From CAYJWL01 sp964373855 (lineage in GTDB: Bacteria; Patescibacteriota; Andersenbacteria; UBA10190): 19,032 nucleotides of DNA. Below, one piece after another: positions 1 through 6,625 of the stretch (its first letter is position 1; each line of letters opens with the position of its first letter). Both the position numbers and the translations under genes were made by a program. The stretch covers positions 1 through 19,032 of the forward strand of contig CAYJWL010000016.1 in assembly GCA_964373855.1 (NCBI GenBank), read 5' to 3'. The notes beneath the pieces were generated by a model. The model was not told where the DNA came from, did not search any database, and saw only the letters and a program-made list of their open reading frames with translations.

Positions 1-607
1 AGAGGCAAAATGAGACATCATCCTCCAGCAGGTTATACTGGCGCGAGAAATTGTGCAGTCCGGGATGGAGCAAAAACACGCCAGCCATATCTACAATATC
101 GATGTATTCTTCTCCGCGTATAGCCGCTTGTGATAATACGGTATATGCCAGCTGCGGCATGGTTAGCCGGGGCACCACCGCCCCAATAACGGTTTGATAG
201 ATATCTGCCTCACTCACCTCCAGTCGCCGGAGCAGCTCGCTCACCCGACTGTCTTTCAGCAGTGCACGGAAAATATGTTGAAGCTCTTTTTGGCTTTGAT
301 CGACCAGATGCCGCCCAATAAAAGCCACGAGGCGATAGTCAAAAGCGTCAGCGATATTCCGCGAAGATGTATCGGCGCGCAGCAAACCTGTGGTGGTTTG
401 CGGAGGAGCCGCGAACGGCAACGTGGTAGAGGCATACGTAAAGAGCAGCAGTAACCCTCCCGACAGGCCTGAAAGAATCAACGCGGCGCCCGGTAGCAGA
501 AAATTGTCTCCGGCCACCGCGACTGCCGCCACCCATAACAAGGCCGCCGCCAGAAAAGTCAGCAAGAATAGAGCGATCAGCAGCGGCGAGCTCATCATCT
601 GATTCAT
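1..607 (-). CDS. Clp-type AAA+ ATPase with N-terminal membrane anchor (5' part only; runs off the window)
   Basis: The frame is open from an ATG at 607 to the window edge, giving about 202 residues. Two hydrophobic helices come first (about residues 8-33 and 39-60), with a short Gly/Asp-rich turn between them. A soluble helical part follows from about residue 85 and resembles the Clp N domain (for example DYRLVAFIGRHLV and the downstream Leu-rich helices). No Walker motif has been reached yet. Membrane-tethered ClpC-like ATPases with this layout are common in Patescibacteria and usually follow a small membrane protein such as the one at 677-1045. The Shine-Dalgarno AGGTGAGG touches the first ATG but lies 9 nt from the in-frame ATG at 598, so 598 may be the true start. 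The ATPase assignment rests on the N-terminal pattern and neighbour only. Confidence 0.6.
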   Translation of the reverse strand, partial: MNQMMSSPLLIALFLLTFLAAALLWVAAVAVAGDNFLLPGAALILSGLSGGLLLLFTYASTTLPFAAPPQTTTGLLRADTSSRNIADAFDYRLVAFIGRHLVDQSQKELQHIFRALLKDSRVSELLRRLEVSEADIYQTVIGAVVPRLTMPQLAYTVLSQAAIRGEEYIDIVDMAGVFLLHPGLHNFSRQYNLLEDDVSFCL

Positions 608-676
608 CCTCACCTGCCGAAAGCGGCGGGACGCATCAATGTAATAGGTAAAGATCCGGCCGTCTTGCATATAGGC

Positions 677-1045
677 TCACATCAACATGATCGTGCCCAC
701 AGTGAGAGAAGCTGCAACCAGCCACGGCCAGGCCATAAAAAAGATAAGCAGTACGAGACTAAGGAAAAGTAAAGCGCCCGCGACCGCAATCCAGCCAGCC
801 AGCACAATAGTGCGGATGAACATTCCGACAGCGCGGGAAATTAAATTCCAAGCCAAAGCGAGGGCGATTTTGCTAATGCCGCCTCCGTGATACGGCACCG
901 CATCTTTATGCCAATGTGATATCAGCGTACGCAACATGAAAGACGCTGAAAAATATCTGGCGAGCGCCCGTTGCGCCGTCAGGGAAAATGTAATGAGCCA
1001 CGCCGGCCCGCTAACAAACTGCCAGTATAAATACCTTCCTGTCAT
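677..1045 (-). CDS. Small integral membrane protein of the Clp-ATPase neighbourhood
   Basis: This is a hydrophobic protein of about 122 residues. It has an amphipathic N-terminal part, a conserved-looking core containing FMLRTLISHWHKD and LISRAVGMFIRTIVL, and two C-terminal membrane helices. Proteins with this core commonly precede a membrane-anchored Clp ATPase gene in Patescibacteria; I know of no established function. It ends 69 nt before the ATPase start on the same strand, so the two are probably one operon. The frame extends upstream to an ATG at 1093, but that ATG lies inside the rplL terminator stem. I therefore prefer the ATG at 1045 (1069 is the other option). Neither has a clear Shine-Dalgarno sequence. 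A role as membrane partner of the ATPase is inference from adjacency. Confidence 0.7.
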   Translation of the reverse strand: MTGRYLYWQFVSGPAWLITFSLTAQRALARYFSASFMLRTLISHWHKDAVPYHGGGISKIALALAWNLISRAVGMFIRTIVLAGWIAVAGALLFLSLVLLIFFMAWPWLVAASLTVGTIMLM

Positions 1046-1088
1046 TACAGTAATATACCATTTTCCCATATAAGAGACGTAGTAATAA

Positions 1089-1117
1089 AACATCCGCCCT
1101 TTTCGTGGGCGGATGTT
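1089..1117 (-). terminator. Rho-independent terminator after rplL
   Basis: A perfect 11-bp stem (AACATCCGCCC with GGGCGGATGTT) closes a 7-nt loop. On the minus strand it is followed by TTTTATTA. It sits 24 nt after the rplL stop codon and ends the ribosomal protein operon. It also contains the most upstream ATG of the next open frame, which argues against that ATG as a start. Confidence 0.85.
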
Positions 1118-1141
1118 ACTTACTTTTTTATTGACTAAGTC

Positions 1142-1576
1142 TTACTTGAGTTCAACCTTACCTCCGGCGGCTTCAAGCTTTTTCTTCATTTCCTCCGCCT
1201 CTTCCTTCGGAACATTGTCTTTCACTTTGGTTGGCGCTTTGTCGACCAGATCCTTGGCATCTTTCAAGCCAAGCTGGGTGACTTCACGGATAGCTTTGAT
1301 TACCGCAATTTTCTGGTCTCCGGCGCTGGCTAGCTCAACCGTAAATGAGCTCTTCACGGCCGGCGCTTCCCCGCCTGCCGGCGCTCCGGCTGCCGGGATG
1401 GCCGCCACCGGCATGGCCGCGCTGACACCGAATGTATCTTCTAAAACTTTTATCAGTTCTGACATTTCAAGCACCGACATTTCCTCGATCTGCTTGACCA
1501 TATCTTTAAACTTGGCAGGCACTTCGACTTTCTTATTTTCTTCTGTTTTCGTTTCAGCTGCCGTTTTTTCAGCCAT
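1142..1576 (-). CDS. rplL: 50S ribosomal protein L7/L12
   Basis: This 144-residue protein forms the flexible stalk dimers that recruit translation factors to the ribosome. An Ala/Lys/Glu-rich N-terminal tail (about 22 residues) is followed by the dimerisation helices (IEEMSVLEMSELIKVLED). An Ala/Pro/Gly-rich hinge comes next (about residues 55-75), then the conserved C-terminal domain with KIAVIKAIREVTQLGLKDAK and the VDKAPTKVKDNVPKEEAE helix that contacts elongation factors. The N-terminal tail makes it somewhat longer than the common 120-130 residues. The start is the ATG at 1576; an upstream TTG in the same frame adds five unconserved residues. There is no Shine-Dalgarno sequence. It lies 49 nt after rplJ and is co-transcribed with it, which fits the need for several L12 copies per L10. 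Confidence 0.97.
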   Translation of the reverse strand: MAEKTAAETKTEENKKVEVPAKFKDMVKQIEEMSVLEMSELIKVLEDTFGVSAAMPVAAIPAAGAPAGGEAPAVKSSFTVELASAGDQKIAVIKAIREVTQLGLKDAKDLVDKAPTKVKDNVPKEEAEEMKKKLEAAGGKVELK

Positions 1577-1625
1577 AGAGATTTTTAACAATTTAAAAAT
1601 AAATTATAAATCACAAGAAACAAAA

Positions 1626-2144
1626 TCACTTTTTCTGATCGGCTATTGCTTTCAACACAAACACCATAGCCCTAGGAACGCCCGTCAGCGCCCCAACCAA
1701 TCCGCGCATCGGTGCGGCCAGAACACCAACCAGTTGGCCCAGTAATTGCTCACGGGAAGGAATCTGCGCCAATGAGTTAACTTGCTCTAGCGAGATGAGC
1801 TCCTTCTCCAACGTTCCGGCCAGCAGTTGAATCTGCCCGTGCTTTTTCGCGAATTCGTATATTGTTTTGGCCGGCGTAACCGGATCCGGCCCCCAAATAA
1901 CGGCCAGCTGCCCTGGCTGTTCCAGCGGCTTAAAGTCCAGCTTGGCGTTGCGCATGACAAGGTTAAGCAGGCGCTTGGGCACAACGTTCATGCCGCAACC
2001 AGCCGCATGCAACTGATCGCGCAAGGCATTGACGTCCTCAACGTTGAGCGCATCGAAGCTCAAGAACACAACCGAAGTGGCTCCGGAAATGTTTTCGCCG
2101 AGCTTGGTTACTACTTTTTCTTTTTGTGGACGGGTTAGTGGCAT
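1626..2144 (-). CDS. rplJ: 50S ribosomal protein L10
   Basis: This 172-residue protein anchors L7/L12 dimers to 23S rRNA through its C-terminal helix and, with L12, often represses its own mRNA. The N-terminus (LTRPQKEKVVTKLGENISGA) and the central segments VVFLSFDALNVEDVNALRDQL and VVPKRLLNLVMRNA match the family. The C-terminal half carries the usual GTLEKE and QLVGVLAAPMRGLVGALTGVP segments followed by the L12-binding helix. Length is normal. It starts at the ATG at 2144 with no Shine-Dalgarno sequence. It is the first gene of the rplJ-rplL unit and follows a leader of about 160 nt with terminator-like structure, which suggests feedback control. rpoB does not follow; the operon ends at rplL. 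Confidence 0.97.
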   Translation of the reverse strand: MPLTRPQKEKVVTKLGENISGATSVVFLSFDALNVEDVNALRDQLHAAGCGMNVVPKRLLNLVMRNAKLDFKPLEQPGQLAVIWGPDPVTPAKTIYEFAKKHGQIQLLAGTLEKELISLEQVNSLAQIPSREQLLGQLVGVLAAPMRGLVGALTGVPRAMVFVLKAIADQKK

Positions 2145-2305
2145 GAATTCTGGTTACTAGGTTGTAGGTGGTAGAGAGTTGAAATAAAAATGACCGCGGT
2201 CAGCCGCGGACTTACAAAAACCATGTCTTTTGCCCTGCGAAGCTCGCAGAGCGAAGGTCAGGTCCTTGCTGCAGTCTGATTGGCATTGCTGCAGGTCTTT
2301 GGATG
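2145..2305 (-). promoter_or_regulatory. Probable L10 autoregulatory leader (rplJ-rplL 5' UTR)
   Basis: The 196-nt spacer before rplJ has a TTATAT-like -10 on the minus strand at 2311-2316, implying a transcript start near 2305. The predicted leader contains an AAAGACCTGCAGCAA stretch, a copied CTGCAGCAA word (2266-2274 and 2286-2294), an 8-bp hairpin with a 3-nt loop (2233-2251), and then a GC-rich hairpin with a U-run (2182-2211). L10 leaders in other bacteria imitate the 23S rRNA binding site of the L10-L12 complex and work by attenuation. I see the general layout, not a full match to the consensus, so the family assignment is inference. Confidence 0.45.
2182..2211 (-). terminator. Attenuator-like hairpin in the rplJ leader
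   Basis: On the minus strand CCGCGG, a CTGA loop and CCGCGG form a 6-bp GC stem followed at once by an A/T-rich tract with five T in a row. It sits about 40 nt before the rplJ start, so it would stop transcription before the operon unless overridden. Confidence 0.55.
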
Positions 2306-2343
2306 ACTGCATATAAGGTTACACGCCGTTCAGGAAAATGCAA

Positions 2344-3357
2344 CTATCTCAGATATTTGACCTTATTGGCATTATGCTCGTCGTTCGTTTTTGAGAATAT
2401 CGTCTCGCCGTTTGGCGCAGACAGATAATAATAAAATTCTGATTCTTGCGGTTCTACGGCAGCCATAATCGCCCGTAATCCGGGATTACTAATGGGTCCG
2501 GGAGGTAAGCCGCGATATGTGCGCGTATTGTAAGGAGAATCCGTCGCTAAATCGTCAACGGTAAGCGCTCCGTCCCATTTATTGAGGGCGTATCGCACAG
2601 TTCCGTCCGCATCAAGACCCGCGCCGTCATCCAATCGCTGCCATAAGATACCGGCAACGACAGCCATATCTTCATCACTTAAAACCTCACGCTCTATGAT
2701 GCTGGCCATAATGATTATTTCATCGAGCGTGCGGCCGGCTTCGGCAGCCTGTAGGCGCAAATCAGCGGTTAGCCTGCTATCAAAGTTGGCCAACATTCTG
2801 GCAATAACATCGGCAGGAGTATCATCAGCAAACACCCGGTACGTATCCGGGAAAAGATACCCTTCCAGCGATCTGCCTTCAGGAATATTCGCCAAATATG
2901 TAAACTTGTCAGCAAATGCTGATGGTGACGCCGCGGTTAAATATTCTTCTTCAGAACCGATGCCGCGGGCGGCAGCGCGCGCGGCTATCTGCTGGAGAGT
3001 AAATCCTTCCGGGAATGTCAGGGTGAGCTCATCCGGCGAAACATCGCCGATAATAAAACGGCGGACTACACCCCCTGCCTTCTCGCCTGCCTCCAAACGA
3101 TAGATTCCCGCCTGGATTGATGTAGCTGCATCCTGCCGCCAACCTTCATACTGAAAAGGCAGACGGCGGCTGGCAAATCCCTGATCGGCCAGAGCACCCC
3201 AGACACTGGCCGCACTGCTCCCTGAAGATATTTCAAATTCACCGCTGCGCTGGATGGTTCCCGTTCCCCACGCGCTCACGCCCGCAATCAGAACAATAAT
3301 GCCTAGTATAGCGAGAATAAAAAATATAAACCTAATGGGACTGGTAATCTGGAACAT
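2344..3357 (-). CDS. mltG: Endolytic murein transglycosylase MltG (YceG family)
   Basis: MltG cleaves nascent peptidoglycan strands inside the chain and is thought to set glycan length at the membrane. The 337-residue protein has one N-terminal membrane helix (residues 9-28). A LysM-like/YceG N-domain follows, then EGYLFPDTY (165-173). The catalytic region is MASIIERE with the predicted catalytic Glu at 222, and downstream come SPYNTRTYRGLPPGPISNPG and the family ending around TNDEHNANKVKYL. Length and domain order are normal. It starts at the ATG at 3357 without a Shine-Dalgarno sequence. It lies 29 nt downstream of the guanylyltransferase gene on the same strand, so the two are probably co-transcribed. 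Confidence 0.95.
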   Translation of the reverse strand: MFQITSPIRFIFFILAILGIIVLIAGVSAWGTGTIQRSGEFEISSGSSAASVWGALADQGFASRRLPFQYEGWRQDAATSIQAGIYRLEAGEKAGGVVRRFIIGDVSPDELTLTFPEGFTLQQIAARAAARGIGSEEEYLTAASPSAFADKFTYLANIPEGRSLEGYLFPDTYRVFADDTPADVIARMLANFDSRLTADLRLQAAEAGRTLDEIIIMASIIEREVLSDEDMAVVAGILWQRLDDGAGLDADGTVRYALNKWDGALTVDDLATDSPYNTRTYRGLPPGPISNPGLRAIMAAVEPQESEFYYYLSAPNGETIFSKTNDEHNANKVKYLR

Positions 3358-3386
3358 CTAGAAATTAGAAATCGGAAATTAGAAAT
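3358..3386. repeat. Intergenic GAAATTA-type word array
   Basis: The spacer between manC and mltG is almost wholly built of GAAATTAGAAATCGGAAATT-like heptamers. A very similar array lies at 15160-15186 before rpmG. Both are strictly intergenic. Confidence 0.5.
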
Positions 3387-4454
3387 TTACAAATATTCCT
3401 TCTTGCCTTCATCTTCCAGCCGCTGGACCACATTCTTAACCTTATGGGTGTGTTCGCGGTTTGTTACCAGCACCGCATCATCGGTCACAACGACAATAGT
3501 ATCTTCCAAGCCAATGAGTGATACGGCGCGACTGGTGGCGTTGTAGACGTAATTATTTTGGGAATCGACATGAATATGATGCCCGGCCGGCATGTGGTCC
3601 CCGTTTGTCCCAAACACATCTTTTACCGCCGCCCAGTTGCCAACATCGCTCCAACCGTAATCGCCGGTTACAGCAATAATATCCGGCGTTTTCTCAAGGA
3701 GCGCGTAATCAATGGACAGACTGGGCAACTGGCGATAGAACGAGGCAGCCTCCGCCACATGGTTGACTGCAACAGCGGCATCATATTTTCTCACGCCGGC
3801 AATAAGCTTGGGTGAGAATTTCTCAAGCTGGCGTAAGAGAAAACTTGGCTTTACACTGACATACGCCATGTTCCAGAAATAGTTTCCGGCAGCCACGTAC
3901 CTTGCCGCTGTCTTCCGATCCGGCTTTTCCTTGAAGGCGCGGACATGGAATGCGTCGTTATACCCTGCGACCGGTGCGCCCGCTTCAATATAACCAAGGC
4001 CGGTTTCCGCCGAGGTTGGCACATGTCCGATGATGATTACGGTTGATGGATGTTCCTCAATAAGCTTCGAAATTTTTCTCAGATCGGTCAAGAATTCTGG
4101 TTCATTCGTGAAAATATGATCGGACCACATAAATATCGTCGGCTCATCGCCCCTTCCCCGCCGCGCTAAAGCCATGGCGGCTGCCGCGAATGCCGGAGCC
4201 GTATCCCGACGCTCCGGTTCATAAAACATATTGGCTGCTCGTACTTCCGGGAGCAATTCCTTTATCTTGTCGCGGTACTGCACGGTGGTAGCAATATATA
4301 TATCCCGGTTGTCTACCAGAGTGCGCGCCCGATCAAAGGTATGTTCGAGCAGGGTTTTACCTGATCCTAAATCAAGGAATTGCTTCGGTTTACCCCGGCG
4401 AGAGAGCGGCCACAGCCTCGATCCGCCCCCTCCCGCCATAATGACGATGTTCAT
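3387..4454 (-). CDS. manC: Mannose-1-phosphate guanylyltransferase (GDP-mannose pyrophosphorylase)
   Basis: This enzyme makes GDP-mannose from GTP and mannose 1-phosphate in the cytoplasm. The 355-residue protein opens with the nucleotide-binding signature MAGGGGSRLWPLSRRGKPKQF. It continues with WSDHIF (a variant of the usual PSDH), GYIEAG, FKEKPD, YFWNMAYV, SIDYALLEKT and GWSDVGNW, all family landmarks. It has only the nucleotidyltransferase domain plus a short left-handed beta-helix-like tail; the C-terminal mannose-6-phosphate isomerase domain of bifunctional ManC proteins is absent. It starts at the ATG at 4454 without a Shine-Dalgarno sequence. It is followed by mltG. Its product could supply the GT4 enzyme at 7372-8661, while a GH130 enzyme at 9755-10795 could return mannose 1-phosphate to it; both links are inference. 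Confidence 0.94.
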   Translation of the reverse strand: MNIVIMAGGGGSRLWPLSRRGKPKQFLDLGSGKTLLEHTFDRARTLVDNRDIYIATTVQYRDKIKELLPEVRAANMFYEPERRDTAPAFAAAAMALARRGRGDEPTIFMWSDHIFTNEPEFLTDLRKISKLIEEHPSTVIIIGHVPTSAETGLGYIEAGAPVAGYNDAFHVRAFKEKPDRKTAARYVAAGNYFWNMAYVSVKPSFLLRQLEKFSPKLIAGVRKYDAAVAVNHVAEAASFYRQLPSLSIDYALLEKTPDIIAVTGDYGWSDVGNWAAVKDVFGTNGDHMPAGHHIHVDSQNNYVYNATSRAVSLIGLEDTIVVVTDDAVLVTNREHTHKVKNVVQRLEDEGKKEYL

Positions 4455-4573
4455 AGATAAAGTAACTAGTAAATCGTAATTGGTAATTCGTAAAGCGCAA
4501 TTAAATCGTACTATATGTTTCCCATGCAGATGACAAACTACGAGTTACAAATTACTTATCATATACTCTACCC
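4455..4573. promoter_or_regulatory. Divergent intergenic region between manC and the CAP-protein gene
   Basis: The 119-nt spacer is rich in words such as AAATCGTAATTGGTAATTCG. On the plus strand TATACT at 4562-4567 ends 6 nt before the ATG at 4574, so the transcript start would fall at or next to the start codon, a leaderless arrangement. No convincing -35 box is visible at the right distance. Confidence 0.4.
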
Positions 4574-6010
4574 ATGAGCATCACCGCTCGAACCCTACAC
4601 GGTATCAACACCTGTCTGATTCCGCTGCCGGACAATGATCACCGGCCGCTGGTGTTGCGCCATCGGCCGCTCGCTTGGCTATCTGCCCTGCTTGTTATCA
4701 GCAAAGTGCTGGCCCTCGGGGTGATCTCGCTCATCCCAGCCCAAGCCGAGCTTTCGACAATAACCGTCAATCGCATCGTGCAGTTAACAAACGCCGAACG
4801 GGAGAAGGCAGATCTACCCGCCTTGGCAGTAAACGCCAAGCTGGCAGCGGCCGCCCAAGAAAAAGGGCAGCATATGCTGGCAGAAGATTATTTTGCCCAC
4901 ATTTCCCCCTCTGGCGTTACTCCCTGGTTCTGGATCAGCAAGGCCGGATACAGTTATCTTGTTGCGGGGGAAAATTTGGCAATTGATTTCACCGAAGCAG
5001 AGGATGTCGTGGCCGCCTGGATAGCCAGCCCATCGCACCAGGCTAATATGCTCAACGCTGAATACACCGAAACAGGCGTGGCTGTTGTCAGCGGGGAGTT
5101 TGAGGGCAGCACATCAATCATAGTCGTGCATATGTTTGGCAAGCCACCATTCTCCAGTGTGCCGGCCAAGGCACAACCAACAGCGACACCCGCACCAAAA
5201 CCGAGCAGCACACCGCAGCCATCAGCTACACCTTCACCAGCGCCGGCGCCGGTCCCCATTCCTTCAGTGCCGCCGGCGGACACAACACCGCCGCGCGTGC
5301 CGCGGATCGCATTGGCCGGGCCTTCAAATATTGTTGGCAACACCGTCAGCGTGCGCATCAGCGGCGACACCGATACCACAGCACACATTCTCATTAACAA
5401 CCAGCTGCAAACATCGGCTGATCTAACAGCAGGGAATCGCGAGCTTGAACTCGCGCTGGACAGCCTTCCCGATGGTTCAATTGAATTGCAAGTATACGGC
5501 ACAGATAGTGCCGGGAATAAAAGCTTTATATCTGAACCGCTGGTGGTGGAAAAGGATACTCAAAGCCCGGCCTTGCCGGCAGAAGACTTTAGGTTTTTTA
5601 TCTCACCGGCCTTTGATGCAGGCGAGCTTGCCTTCTTCATGCCGGCCGGAGAATTCGAATCCATTCGAATTCAGCAGCAAAATGATGTGCGGCCGCTTAC
5701 CGCCGGCCAATGGGCCGTGCTGCCGGCAACTGACCACTTTACTATTGAAGTAACAGATAGCGCGGGCAATACAGCTGCACTTAACAATATCGCCGTCACC
5801 CCGCAGTTTGAAGTTGACGACAACATAGTAGAACTTGAAGCGCCGGCGCGCTTGGCTGCACTCACACGGCGGCTGACAACAGCCATCGCCGTAGTGCTGG
5901 TGGTTCTACTGGCAATGGCTGTACTCATTCACATCAGAATCCAACGCCCGGCGCTTATTGCTCATGCCTCCCTCGTCATCTTTCTGGCCGGACTGCTTCT
6001 TTTGCTGTAA
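4574..6010 (+). CDS. Membrane-anchored CAP (SCP/PR-1) domain surface protein with Ig-like repeats
   Basis: This is a 478-residue envelope protein. An N-terminal hydrophobic segment (about 33-56, ending AQA) is followed by a CAP domain of the YkwD type (about 62-190). Its putative cavity residues are His109, Glu133, His155 and His186, within FAHISPSG, AGENLAI and SPSHQANML. A Pro/Ala/Thr/Ser linker (about 192-240) leads to one clear Ig-like domain (about 243-330, with DSAGN) and a second, weaker one with another DSAGN. Two membrane helices close the protein (about 435-478). The biochemical role of bacterial CAP domains is mostly unknown. The C-terminal helices suggest retention at the cell surface rather than release. 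It has no Shine-Dalgarno sequence and may be leaderless. A sortase lies downstream at 6626, but no clear sorting motif is visible here. Confidence 0.88.
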   Translation: MSITARTLHGINTCLIPLPDNDHRPLVLRHRPLAWLSALLVISKVLALGVISLIPAQAELSTITVNRIVQLTNAEREKADLPALAVNAKLAAAAQEKGQHMLAEDYFAHISPSGVTPWFWISKAGYSYLVAGENLAIDFTEAEDVVAAWIASPSHQANMLNAEYTETGVAVVSGEFEGSTSIIVVHMFGKPPFSSVPAKAQPTATPAPKPSSTPQPSATPSPAPAPVPIPSVPPADTTPPRVPRIALAGPSNIVGNTVSVRISGDTDTTAHILINNQLQTSADLTAGNRELELALDSLPDGSIELQVYGTDSAGNKSFISEPLVVEKDTQSPALPAEDFRFFISPAFDAGELAFFMPAGEFESIRIQQQNDVRPLTAGQWAVLPATDHFTIEVTDSAGNTAALNNIAVTPQFEVDDNIVELEAPARLAALTRRLTTAIAVVLVVLLAMAVLIHIRIQRPALIAHASLVIFLAGLLLLL

Positions 6011-6053
6011 GTATTCATGAGCTGACGAGCGAATTATCAATGACAAGCATGTA

Positions 6054-6083
6054 TTGAGCTTTTAAGGCGTAAAATGGTAAAAT
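6054..6083 (+). promoter_or_regulatory. Promoter of the histone-fold gene
   Basis: TTGAGC at 6054-6059 and TAAAAT at 6078-6083 are separated by 18 nt, a good sigma-70-type pair. The expected start near 6090 would give a leader of about 45 nt that carries the AGGAGGT ribosome binding site at 6121-6127. Confidence 0.6.
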
Positions 6084-6135
6084 TGCTCCGATGTGGATAA
6101 TTCATAATCAATGGTCGTGAAGGAGGTGTACACGT

Positions 6136-6312
6136 ATGAGTGACATATTAGTTGTGGCCAGTAAAGTTCGATCATACCTTAAAGGAAAAGGAGTGAAGAT
6201 GTCTGGCGATTTGCCTGGAGCTTTGAACAAGAAAGTAATGATGGTATTGGATGAAGCTGCCGGCCGAGCTCGAGCCAATAGACGATCAACCGTAAAGCCG
6301 CAGGACGCGTAA
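6136..6312 (+). CDS. Short histone-fold protein (bacterial histone-like, 58 aa)
   Basis: The ORF has an ideal Shine-Dalgarno sequence (AGGAGGT, 8 nt before the ATG), its own promoter and its own terminator. The N-terminus ILVVASKVRSYLKGKGVKMS matches the start of known bacterial histone-fold singlets. A helix follows (LNKKVMMVLDEAAGRARAN), then RRSTVKPQDA, closely matching the archaeal and bacterial histone loop-2 pattern RKTVKPED, with the Arg-x-Thr pair that clasps DNA or the partner subunit in archaeal histones. The last helix of a canonical histone fold is missing, as in the Bdellovibrio Bd0055 class. These proteins dimerise and bind DNA without sequence specificity; DNA binding here is inferred. 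It is monocistronic and probably well expressed. I am fairly sure of the family from pattern memory alone. Confidence 0.82.
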   Translation: MSDILVVASKVRSYLKGKGVKMSGDLPGALNKKVMMVLDEAAGRARANRRSTVKPQDA

Positions 6313-6330
6313 GCGATTATTGTCTTGCGT

Positions 6331-6366
6331 ACCCAAAAAACCGCCTACGAGGGCGGTTTTTTGGGT
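6331..6366 (+). terminator. Bidirectional rho-independent terminator after the histone-fold gene
   Basis: A 15-bp stem closes a 6-nt loop. Its core CCGCC/GGCGG is flanked by A6 on one side and T6 on the other (ACCCAAAAAACCGCC paired with GGCGGTTTTTTGGGT). It begins 18 nt after the stop codon and can also end transcripts arriving from the small ORF at 6384-6539 on the opposite strand. Confidence 0.9.
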
Positions 6367-6383
6367 TTGTTAGCCGCTATACA

Positions 6384-6539
6384 CTACTCCATTCTTTCCT
6401 CAACAAAGTACCGTACCGGCTCTTGGGGAATGTTTGGACGACCGGACAGAAGCCCGCTCCTGATGAACATTAGCCACACAATGGCAGCGATCAGCACTAC
6501 GCCAGCGATAATCCACCTCGGTACAACTCCGGAAACCAT
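6384..6539 (-). CDS. Small single-pass membrane protein (51 aa), unrecognised
   Basis: The ORF begins with an ATG at 6539 and has AGGA six nt upstream. The protein has a hydrophobic segment (WIIAGVVLIAAIVWLMFI, residues 9-26), then a basic/polar tail with RPNIPQEPVRYFVEERME. The terminator at 6331-6366 lies just downstream in this orientation. It is convergent with the histone-fold gene and divergent from the sortase gene. I do not recognise a family. It could be a real small membrane protein or chance; the binding site, clean helix and terminator favour a gene. Confidence 0.5.
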   Translation of the reverse strand: MVSGVVPRWIIAGVVLIAAIVWLMFIRSGLLSGRPNIPQEPVRYFVEERME

Positions 6540-6570
6540 AGCTTTCCTAAAAATACCCCAAAAAAGAGAG

Positions 6571-6599
6571 TTGACAAAATAATAAAATAGATATTAAAT
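6571..6599 (+). promoter_or_regulatory. Promoter of the sortase gene
   Basis: A perfect TTGACA at 6571-6576 is followed after 17 nt by TTAAAT at 6594-6599. A start near 6606 leaves a leader of about 20 nt before the ATG at 6626, with no Shine-Dalgarno sequence. Confidence 0.6.
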
Positions 6600-6625
6600 A
6601 GCAGGTTCGCATAAACCACTGTTTT

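Noticed and set aside
194..602. Short open frames on both strands at the left end
   Set aside because: They overlap the Clp-type ATPase frame, which has a binding site, membrane helices and a normal composition.
1113..1745. 210-residue open frame on the plus strand
   Set aside because: It lies antisense to rplL and part of rplJ. The Ser/Ala-rich translation is the mirror of the L7/L12 hinge and has no protein-like features of its own.
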